From: JACQGZ01 sp050695215
GTDB taxonomy: Bacteria; Sysuimicrobiota; Sysuimicrobiia; Sysuimicrobiales; Humicultoraceae
Assembly: GCA_050695215.1 (NCBI GenBank)
Contig: JBOGSD010000131.1
Span: 1-12,572 of the forward strand
Direction: 5' to 3'
Length of the DNA stretch: 12,572 nt
The translations under genes and the position numbers were made by a program. Shown one piece after another: positions 1 to 6,146 of this stretch (its first letter is position 1; each line of letters starts with the position of its first letter). The notes below the pieces were generated by a model. That model was not told the DNA's origin and searched no databases. It was given only the letters and a program-made list of their open reading frames with translations.

Positions 1-26
1 AGATCTTCCAAGCTGACCCAATTATC

Positions 27-35
27 TGATAGAAT
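27..35 (+). promoter_or_regulatory. Extended -10 promoter for the TA remnant
   Basis: The sequence TGATAGAAT matches an extended -10 element (TGn followed by TAGAAT, 5 of 6 to TATAAT). The region where a -35 would lie (about 6-12) is poor, as is common for extended -10 promoters. The predicted transcription start would be near 41-42, just before a purine-rich Shine-Dalgarno stretch (AAGAGGAAAGG, 45-55) ahead of the ATG at 59. The match is by eye only. Confidence 0.45.
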
Positions 36-58
36 CGCAGCGACAAGAGGAAAGGCCC

Positions 59-244
59 ATGAAGAGACGACATCGCACAGCTGCCAAAAAACTCTCGAAG
101 AAGACGACCCGGTACGTGAGACTAGGGGTCATTGCACCTCCACCTCCAGCACCCGCCCTTGTCCGTGGAGTCGCTTTCGACAAAGCCCTTACAGATGGGA
201 TTCGTAAGAATAGGGAAATCCACGAAGAGTTGGCGAGGTGGTAA
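59..244 (+). CDS. Small basic protein, putative antitoxin partner of Doc
   Basis: A 61-residue protein of no family I recognise. The N-terminal third is basic (KRRH, KKLSKK), the middle is a low-complexity PPPPAPA stretch (residues about 27-33), and the C-terminal half is charged and helix-prone, ending in KNREIHEELARW. The ATG at 59 has a strong Shine-Dalgarno (AAGAGGAAAGG) close upstream. Its stop codon (242-244) overlaps the GTG start of the doc remnant at 238, the usual order and coupling of an antitoxin with its toxin. Antitoxin identity rests on position and size, not sequence. The odd proline run may mean that the gene is itself degraded or starts further in. Confidence 0.5.
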   Translation: MKRRHRTAAKKLSKKTTRYVRLGVIAPPPPAPALVRGVAFDKALTDGIRKNREIHEELARW

Positions 245-638
245 TCCAGTACCTATCGGTCGACGAGATCATCGAGATGAACCGCCGGTTGTTGTCAGCA
301 ACCGGCGGGCTCTTTTCTGTTCGGGATCGTCATCGAATTGAGTACCTCGTGGAAGCTGTCCAGGATGATCGTTTGTTCCGGGGATCTGGACCAAGGCAGC
401 ACTGTATCTCTGTCGGATAGCACAGAGCCAAGCATTCATTGACGGGAACAAACGGACGGCATTTCAAGCGGCCGATACACTCTTATACATGAACGGGTTT
501 GTGCTTCACCCTCCATCGACAGCCCGGACGGTTCAGTACATCCTCGCCATTGCCCGGAAGGAAAGAACCCGCGAGAATGCGCGGTACTGGTTACGGCGGC
601 ACAGCAGCCAGGCGGGATGGACTGCCCTGGTGCCCTAG
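238..638 (+). pseudogene. doc: Doc/Fic-family toxin, frameshifted and with catalytic His lost
   Basis: Death-on-curing proteins are small Fic-fold kinases that inactivate EF-Tu and are held in check by a partner antitoxin. Reading from GTG 238 gives a typical Doc N-terminus (IQYLSVDEIIEMNRRL, then a TGG and a VRD segment) as far as codon 376, and then stops at 418-420. The rest of the family sequence continues in another frame from about 384 (IWTKAALYLCRIAQ, FIDGNKRTAFQ, YMNGF) to the stop at 636-638. Only five bases lie between DRLF and IWTKAA, where relatives have roughly seven residues, so one deletion of about 16 bases probably caused the break. The Fic motif, normally HxFxDGNKR, reads QAFIDGNKR: codon 429-431 is CAA where His is expected. 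Two independent lesions indicate a dead gene. Its end lies two bases from the oppositely oriented protease gene. Confidence 0.85.
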
Positions 639-640
639 TC

Positions 641-1510
641 TTACCTCTTCCCGGGCTGGCGGCCCGATGTGGGGGCCGGCGTGGGACCGGGCAGCGGCAG
701 GTACTCGACGGCGGGCTGGCGGCGCACGGGCTGCGGGTAGAGTTCCATCAGCCGGTACACTTCGGGCGGCATGTCGGTGCGCACCGTGAGGCCCAGGTCG
801 CGCAGGCCGTCGGTGGTCAACGGGTAGTCGTGGGTCCAGCGGCCGTCGGTGAGGGCCTCCGCCACCGCCTCCGCCCGCTCCTTGCCCAACCCCTCCTCGA
901 GCAGCCACATCAGGAACCCGCGCACCTGGCGCAGCGACTTGTCGGCGATGTCGGCCAGCAGCAGCGTCTTGTCGTCGACCTTCTCGACCCCTTTCTGCTT
1001 CACCACCGCCAGGAGTGAGGGCGCCGGGTAGGGCCCCTCGTTCTGCTGCATCAACTGCGGGTCGATCGGCCCCAGCGCGGCGTTCTCGTCCATCACCAGC
1101 TCGTTGGCGGCCAGCGCCACCAGCGTGCCGCCGGACATCGCGTAGTGCGGCACGAAGACCGTCACCGCGGCGGGATGCTTGCGGATGCCGTAGGCAATCT
1201 GCGTCGCGGCGAGGGCCAACCCGCCGGGCGTGTGCAGGATCAGGTCGATCGGCCGCTCGTCCGGGGTCAGCCGGATGGCTCGGAGAATCTGCTCGGAGTC
1301 CTCCATCGTCAGGTACCGGTACAGCGGGACGCCGAGCAGGCTCAGCGCTTCCTGGCGGTGGATCATCGTGATCACGCGCGATCCGCGCTTCCGCTCCAGG
1401 GCGCGCAGCACCCCGACGCGCTCGGTCTCGATGATCCGCTGCCGGATCATCGGCACCAGGACCGAGAAGACGATGAAGACCCAGAAGAGGCCCGTCAGCC
1501 ATTCAGACAC
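641..1510 (-). CDS. Membrane-anchored SDH/ClpP-fold serine protease
   Basis: A 289-residue protein of the serine dehydrogenase proteinase (SDH, PF01972) branch of the ClpP/SppA crotonase-fold proteases. Residues 4-21 form one hydrophobic segment, a probable N-terminal membrane anchor with the protease domain in the cytosol. HTPGG (93-97) is the oxyanion-hole strand. YAMSGG (123-128) carries the candidate nucleophile Ser126, and LGPIDPQL (146-153) is the conserved segment that follows. His227 in HDYPLT is a possible catalytic-site residue. The C-terminal 25 residues are Pro-rich and probably disordered. The start is GTG at 1510, with GGAGG six bases upstream. It follows the NCS2 permease by 39 bp, so it is probably co-transcribed with it. 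The family assignment is firm; the physiological substrate is unknown. Confidence 0.85.
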   Translation of the reverse strand: MSEWLTGLFWVFIVFSVLVPMIRQRIIETERVGVLRALERKRGSRVITMIHRQEALSLLGVPLYRYLTMEDSEQILRAIRLTPDERPIDLILHTPGGLALAATQIAYGIRKHPAAVTVFVPHYAMSGGTLVALAANELVMDENAALGPIDPQLMQQNEGPYPAPSLLAVVKQKGVEKVDDKTLLLADIADKSLRQVRGFLMWLLEEGLGKERAEAVAEALTDGRWTHDYPLTTDGLRDLGLTVRTDMPPEVYRLMELYPQPVRRQPAVEYLPLPGPTPAPTSGRQPGKR

Positions 1511-1549
1511 GACGGGCCTCCATGGGGATGGTCAGCACGCTCTCGCGCG

Positions 1550-2926
1550 CTACCGGCTCGCGCGCATTTCGGCCATGCCGGCCGCGGGCGCGTACTTCTC
1601 CGGCGGGAAGATGAGGAAGATCAAATTCAGCAGGATCCCCACCACCGCGGAGGTGGCGATGGACGGCAGCAGCCACCCCCAGATGGGGATGTTGCCGCCG
1701 GGGAAGGTCGCCCCGCCGATACCGACGATCAAGATCGTGGACGCCACGGCGAGATTCCGCGGCTCGAAGAAATCGACTCCCTCCGACATCATCAGGGCGA
1801 TCCCCTGCAGCCCGATCACGCCGAAGAGATAGATGGCCAGCCCGCCGGTCACGGCCGTGGGCAGTGTGCCGACGACGGCGCCCAGCTTGCCGACGAAGGC
1901 CAACACCATCGCGAGGACGCCGGCGGTGACGAGCACCGGCCCGGAATAGTTGCGCGTGATCGCCATCAGGGAGTTGTTCTCGCCGTAATTGGTGCCGGCG
2001 CACCCGCCGAGGAGCCCGTTCACGCCGTCGCCGACGCCATCGAGGACCAGGTTGAGACCGATGAGCTTCTTGATCTCCTGCTTCTTCCGCCCCATCTCTT
2101 CCGCCACCCGGTCGATATAGAGACTGATCTGGTAGAGGTGGGCGGTCGATTCGGGGATGGTGGCGACGGCGATGGGCGCGATGGCCAGGATGGTCAGCCA
2201 TGCTTTCGGGTCAGCAAACGCCGGCCAGGAGAAGGCCGGGACGGCGAACCAGGCGGCCTTGCGGACGGTTTCGAAGTTCACCAGCTCGGGGTAGAAGACC
2301 AACGCCGTCAGGTAGCCGACGATGGCGCCGAGCAGGATCGGCAGCATCCCGATCAGGCCCCGCCCGCGCAGATAGACGGAGAAGACGATGGTAGCGACCA
2401 GCGTCACGATCGCCAGCGTCCACCACGACCCCTGCGCCGTCTGGTTGCAGCACGTCCCGGTCGCCATGCTCAGGGCGACGCCACCCAGCGCGATCCCGAT
2501 GACGATGGCGACGGATCCGGTGACGACCGGAGGCAGGATCCTGTCCAGGCGAGCCTTGCCGATCGTGCGGACGACGAACCCCGCGATGACGTTGACCACC
2601 GCGGTGCCGATGATGCCCACCTGCGCCAGGCTGATCAGCGCAGGCGTCGTGGCCGTCGCCCCGGCTGGGAAGGTCACGTTGCGAATCGCCGCAATATAGG
2701 AGAACGAGGAGCCGTAGTACATGGGGATGCGCATGCCTGACCCGAGCAGGGCGATGAACGTGGCCAGACCGGAAGCGAAGAGGGTGACGCTGACGTTGAA
2801 ACCTGTCAACAGCGCCACCAAGACGGTCGCAGGGAACATCGTGAGCACGTGCTGGAACCCCAGGCTGACCATCGCCCCGATGGGCGGCTGATCCTGCGGA
2901 AGATAGCCCTGGGGTCGTTCGGCCAT
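1550..2926 (-). CDS. NCS2-family nucleobase permease, uracil type
   Basis: A 458-residue, very hydrophobic protein of the nucleobase:cation symporter-2 family (UraA, RutG, xanthine permeases), a proton-coupled importer of about 14 membrane segments. The TM1 signature GFQHVLTMFPATVLV lies at 23-37 and the TM3 half-helix YYGSSFSYIAAI at 70-81. TM8 reads TIPESTAHL (256-264), with Glu259 matching the substrate-binding Glu241 of E. coli UraA. TM10 reads GTNYGENNSLMAITR (311-325), with Glu316 matching UraA Glu290. The YGEN form is typical of uracil-type rather than xanthine/urate-type members. The ATG at 2926 has a near-perfect Shine-Dalgarno (GGAGGTGAGG). It sits 27 bp after accDA and 39 bp before the protease gene. 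The exact substrate is inferred. Confidence 0.88.
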   Translation of the reverse strand: MAERPQGYLPQDQPPIGAMVSLGFQHVLTMFPATVLVALLTGFNVSVTLFASGLATFIALLGSGMRIPMYYGSSFSYIAAIRNVTFPAGATATTPALISLAQVGIIGTAVVNVIAGFVVRTIGKARLDRILPPVVTGSVAIVIGIALGGVALSMATGTCCNQTAQGSWWTLAIVTLVATIVFSVYLRGRGLIGMLPILLGAIVGYLTALVFYPELVNFETVRKAAWFAVPAFSWPAFADPKAWLTILAIAPIAVATIPESTAHLYQISLYIDRVAEEMGRKKQEIKKLIGLNLVLDGVGDGVNGLLGGCAGTNYGENNSLMAITRNYSGPVLVTAGVLAMVLAFVGKLGAVVGTLPTAVTGGLAIYLFGVIGLQGIALMMSEGVDFFEPRNLAVASTILIVGIGGATFPGGNIPIWGWLLPSIATSAVVGILLNLIFLIFPPEKYAPAAGMAEMRASR

Positions 2927-2953
2927 AAGACCTCACCTCCCGGCGGAGAGTTT

Positions 2954-4834
2954 CTAAGGCTGTTCGGAGGCCGGGGGGCCACTCCCTCCCTGGCCGCCGG
3001 GGAGAGGGGCCGCGGGGTGCTCGCCGGCGCGGCGGAGGAGGCGGGATTCCAGCGCTGCGAGCAGCTCCTGCATTTCGGTGCGGACCATCTCCCGCCAATA
3101 GGCGCCGACGCGGCCGATATGCCGGTACTTCTGCTGGCGCGCGCGCAGCAGTTTTCGCGGGGGGAGGCGGTGGAGATTCCGCAGGGCCGCCACGAGATGA
3201 TGGCGCAGGACCGCCGCCATGGCGTCGGGGTCGGTGTGGGCGCCGCCGGGCGGCTCGGGCACCACCACGTCGATGATCTCCAGCCGCTGCAGATCTCGCG
3301 CGGTCAGTTTTAACGCGCCCGCCACCTCCCCCGCCCGCCCGCCGTCGCGGTAGAGGATGGCCGCCGCCCCTTCGGGGGAGATGACCGAGTAGACGGCGTG
3401 TTCCAGCATGAGGACGCGGTCGGCGACGCCCAGAGCCAGCGCCCCGCCGCTGCCGCCTTCCCCAATGACGACGGTGACGATGGGCGCCGGCAGCGCCACC
3501 ATCGCCTGGAGGTTGCGGGCCAGCGCCTGCCAGATGCCGTGCCGCTCCGATTCGATGCCGGGAAACGCACCCGGCGTGTCCACCAGGGTGACGATCGGCA
3601 GCGCAAACTTGGCGGCGAGCCGCATCAGCCGGAGGGCCTTGCGATACCCTTGCGGGAGCGCCATCCCGGAGCGGCGGCGTTCGCGTTCCTCGGTCGTGCG
3701 CCCCCGCTCGTGGCCGATCACCATGATCGTCCGGCCGGCGAGTTCGCCCAGGCCGCCGACGATGGCGGGGTCGTCGCCTTCGTCCCGATCTCCATGCAGT
3801 TCGACGAACCGGCCGATCAGCCGCTCGACGTAGTCGAGCGTCGTCGGCCGCTGCGGGTGGCGGGCCAGCTGCACCTGTTCCCACGGATCGGAGGGCGTGG
3901 TCCGGCGCCGGCGCAGGCGTCCGCCGGGACGCCCCCACGCCGGCGGCCGGGGGATCCGAGCGATCCGTCCCGGCGCGTCACGGCTGAGGTGCGCCACCAG
4001 ATAGGCCACGGTGTCCCGCAGGCGGGACCGCTCCACCAAGAGGTCCACGAGCCCGGAGGCAAAGAGCGTCTCGGCGGCGTGGGAGTCCTCCGGCAGGCGC
4101 TCCCCGATCGTGGAGGCGATGACGCGCGGACCGACAAAACCGATCAGCGCGCCGGGTTCGGCAATGAGCACGTCCCCCAGCGCGGCGAAGGAGGCGGCCA
4201 CACCACCGAACGTGGGATGGCCCAGGATCGACACATGCGCCAGGCCCTCGCGGTCGTGGCGGGTGCGGGCGGCTGCCGTCTTGGCCATCTGCATGAGGGA
4301 GAGCATCCCCTCCTGCATCCGGGCGCCGCCGCTTGAGGTGACGGTGACGACCGGCAGGCGGTGGCGCGTCGCGAGGTCGAACGCGTCGGCCACCTTCTCG
4401 CCGACGACCGACCCCATCGTCCCGCCCATGAACTCGAATGCGAAGACCGCCAGCATGACCCGCCGTCCGTCGATGCGCGCCTCCCCGATGACGACCGCCT
4501 CCCGCAGACCGGTGCGGCGGCGCGCCTCCAGCAGGCGGTCGCGGTAGGAGCGCTGATCGGTGAAGACGAGCGGATCGATGGACACCAGCCCGCGGTCCAG
4601 TTCTTTGAAGGAGTCGGGATCGACGAGCGACGCGATCCGCTCGTGCACCGGCATCGTCAGGTGGGCACCGCAGGTCGGGCAGACGCGAAGGGCGGGCGCC
4701 AGAGCGTCTTCCGCAACGGCGGCCCCGCAGCGGGAGCAGGTAATGGAAGACGCTGAACCGGGCAGAGAAGAGGCGCTCAGGGGTTGAGAAACCGAAGGCC
4801 GATCGGAACGAGGATGGTCACCACGACCCATCAT
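2954..4834 (-). CDS. accDA: Acetyl-CoA carboxylase carboxyltransferase, AccD-AccA fusion
   Basis: A 626-residue fusion of the beta (AccD) and alpha (AccA) carboxyltransferase subunits. The enzyme transfers carboxyl from carboxybiotin to acetyl-CoA, making malonyl-CoA in the cytosol. The AccD half (about 30-285) opens with a four-Cys zinc site, C33-C36 and C52-C55, with the same spacing as E. coli AccD, and contains SSGGARMQEG (167-176). An Arg/Pro-rich linker (about 286-315) leads to the AccA half, with DTPGAFPGIESERHG (419-433), GEGGSGGALAL (458-468) and YSVISPEGAAAIL (482-494). The Cys usual in SPEGC is Ala here. The C-terminal 25 residues are Gly/Pro-rich. The start is ATG 4834 or the adjacent ATG 4831; neither has a good Shine-Dalgarno. 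No biotin carboxylase or biotin carrier gene lies in the window. Confidence 0.92.
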   Translation of the reverse strand: MMGRGDHPRSDRPSVSQPLSASSLPGSASSITCSRCGAAVAEDALAPALRVCPTCGAHLTMPVHERIASLVDPDSFKELDRGLVSIDPLVFTDQRSYRDRLLEARRRTGLREAVVIGEARIDGRRVMLAVFAFEFMGGTMGSVVGEKVADAFDLATRHRLPVVTVTSSGGARMQEGMLSLMQMAKTAAARTRHDREGLAHVSILGHPTFGGVAASFAALGDVLIAEPGALIGFVGPRVIASTIGERLPEDSHAAETLFASGLVDLLVERSRLRDTVAYLVAHLSRDAPGRIARIPRPPAWGRPGGRLRRRRTTPSDPWEQVQLARHPQRPTTLDYVERLIGRFVELHGDRDEGDDPAIVGGLGELAGRTIMVIGHERGRTTEERERRRSGMALPQGYRKALRLMRLAAKFALPIVTLVDTPGAFPGIESERHGIWQALARNLQAMVALPAPIVTVVIGEGGSGGALALGVADRVLMLEHAVYSVISPEGAAAILYRDGGRAGEVAGALKLTARDLQRLEIIDVVVPEPPGGAHTDPDAMAAVLRHHLVAALRNLHRLPPRKLLRARQQKYRHIGRVGAYWREMVRTEMQELLAALESRLLRRAGEHPAAPLPGGQGGSGPPASEQP

Positions 4835-4843
4835 AGCCTATCG

Positions 4844-4875
4844 GGCGGTGGAGGAACCCTTAAGGGTGTGCCGCC
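4844..4875 (-). promoter_or_regulatory. Stem-loop between caiB-like gene and accDA
   Basis: The 51-bp gap contains a perfect 12-bp palindrome, ACCCTTAAGGGT (4856-4867). It is enclosed by a GGCGG/CCGCC pair (4844-4848 with 4871-4875). On the transcribed minus strand a TTTTT run (4880-4876) precedes the hairpin instead of following it, so it is not a normal intrinsic terminator. It could be a protein-binding site or a structured leader of accDA, whose start has no clear ribosome binding site. Confidence 0.3.
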
Positions 4876-4885
4876 AAAAAGGCGT

Positions 4886-6079
4886 CTAGACGATCTGCTG
4901 GGAACGCAGGAGAGCGATCGCCGCCGTATCGCACCCGAGCTCGCGCAAAATTGCATCGGTGTGCTCTCCGAGCAGCGGCGGTGGCGTGCGGATAGAGCCG
5001 GGGGTCTCCATCAGGCGCACCGGGAGCCCGGTCTGGCGCAGCCGGCCGACCCGCGGGTGTTGCAGTTCCACCGCCATGCCGCGGTGCCGCACCTGGGGGT
5101 CGGCGAAGAGATCGCTGAGCGCGTAGATGGGCCCATTGGGCACCCCGGCCTGATCGAGCCGGCCGCGCCAGTGCGCCGTGGGCTGAGCGGCGAAGATCCC
5201 TTCGAGGATCTCCACGAGCGCGTCGCGGTGGCGGACGCGATCGGGATTGGTGCGAAAACGCGCGTCCGCGGGCAGAGCGGGTCGACCGAGGGCGGCGCAG
5301 AACCGTTCCCAGATCGCCTCGCTGCCGACCGCCACGTTCAGATAGCCGTCCGCGGTGCGGAACGCCTGGTACGGGACGATCGAGGGATGCGCGCTGCCCA
5401 GCCGGCGGGGATTCTCGCCGGTCGCGAAGTAGGCCCCGGCCTGAGAGGTGAGCCAGGCGATCTGCCCGTCCAGCATCGCCGCGTCCACCCACTGGCCCCC
5501 CCCGGTGCGGGCGCGCGCCCGCAGCGCCGCCAGGATGCCGAACGCCGCGAACATGCCGGCGCAGATATCGGTGATGGCGACGCCCACTTTGACCGGAGGA
5601 CCGCCCTCCTCGCCGGTCATGCCCATCAGCCCGCCCATCCCCTGAAGGATCAGATCGTAGGCGACGCGCTCGCGCAGCGGCCCATCCTGGCCGAACCCGG
5701 AGATGGACGCATAGACCAGCGGCGGGTACCGCTCGTGGACCTCCGCATACCCGAAGCCGAGCCGGTCCATGATCCCCGGGCGGAAGTTTTCCACGAGGAC
5801 GTCCGCGCGCGCTAAGAGCCGGTGCAGGATCTCCCGGCCCCGCTCATCTTTGAGGTTGAGCGTGAGGCTCTCTTTGTTGCGGTTGACGCTGAGGAAGTAG
5901 GTCGATTCGCCCTCCACAAATGGCGGCCCCCACCCCCGTGTATCGTCCCCACCACCCGGGGTTTCCACTTTGATCACCCGCGCCCCCATGTCACCCAGCA
6001 TCAGCGTGCAGTAAGGCCCGGCGAGGGCTCGGGTCAGGTCGATGACAAGGAGATCGTCCAGCGGACCGGCCGAGGTCAT
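4886..6079 (-). CDS. CaiB/BaiF-family CoA-transferase (family III)
   Basis: A 397-residue family III CoA-transferase, the family that moves CoA between carboxylic acids through an enzyme-bound acyl anhydride (formyl-CoA transferase, CaiB, BaiF). It starts with the family N-terminus PLDDLLVIDLTRALAGPYC (6-24), followed by GDMGARVIKVE (29-39), the VENFRPG loop (96-102) and SGFGQDGP (127-134). KVGVAITDICAG (164-175) places Asp171 at the position of catalytic Asp169 of formyl-CoA transferase. I chose ATG 6079 because it gives the usual length and N-terminus. The reading frame continues open upstream, but that part is antisense to the deaminase gene. There is no clear Shine-Dalgarno. It is probably the first gene of the leftward unit. 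The acyl substrates cannot be read from the sequence. Confidence 0.87.
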   Translation of the reverse strand: MTSAGPLDDLLVIDLTRALAGPYCTLMLGDMGARVIKVETPGGGDDTRGWGPPFVEGESTYFLSVNRNKESLTLNLKDERGREILHRLLARADVLVENFRPGIMDRLGFGYAEVHERYPPLVYASISGFGQDGPLRERVAYDLILQGMGGLMGMTGEEGGPPVKVGVAITDICAGMFAAFGILAALRARARTGGGQWVDAAMLDGQIAWLTSQAGAYFATGENPRRLGSAHPSIVPYQAFRTADGYLNVAVGSEAIWERFCAALGRPALPADARFRTNPDRVRHRDALVEILEGIFAAQPTAHWRGRLDQAGVPNGPIYALSDLFADPQVRHRGMAVELQHPRVGRLRQTGLPVRLMETPGSIRTPPPLLGEHTDAILRELGCDTAAIALLRSQQIV

Positions 6080-6098
6080 CGTGGGATGCTTGGCCGCG

Positions 6099-6116
6099 GC
6101 AGGGCGGCGTCCCTGC
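6099..6116. promoter_or_regulatory. Inverted repeat in divergent promoter region
   Basis: The 67-bp gap 6080-6146 separates two divergent starts. It contains GCAGGG-CGGCGT-CCCTGC, a perfect 6-bp inverted repeat with a 6-bp spacer. Such a site placed midway between divergent genes is a candidate operator for a shared regulator, or a hairpin in a transcript leader. I see no convincing -35/-10 pair on either strand, and neither start codon has a clear Shine-Dalgarno. Confidence 0.35.
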
Positions 6117-6146
6117 GAACGCGAACCCCCCTCTGCGGTACCCCCC

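Noticed and set aside
1145..2740. A 531-codon open frame on the plus strand
   Set aside because: It lies antisense to the NCS2 permease and protease genes. The translation is Asp/Arg/Gly/Gln-rich low-complexity sequence typical of antisense frames in GC-rich DNA, with no recognisable domain.
2211..3938. A 575-codon open frame on the minus strand
   Set aside because: It is a shifted frame across accDA and the permease, whose real frames show full family motifs. Its own product is Arg/Pro-rich and meaningless.
2954..4834. Malonate decarboxylase MdcD-MdcE instead of acetyl-CoA carboxylase
   Set aside because: The four-Cys zinc site with AccD spacing and the canonical AccA motifs fit acetyl-CoA carboxylase. 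No other malonate decarboxylase genes are present.
4844..4880. Hairpin plus T-run as a terminator between the caiB-like gene and accDA
   Set aside because: On the transcribed strand the T-run comes before the stem, the wrong order for intrinsic termination.
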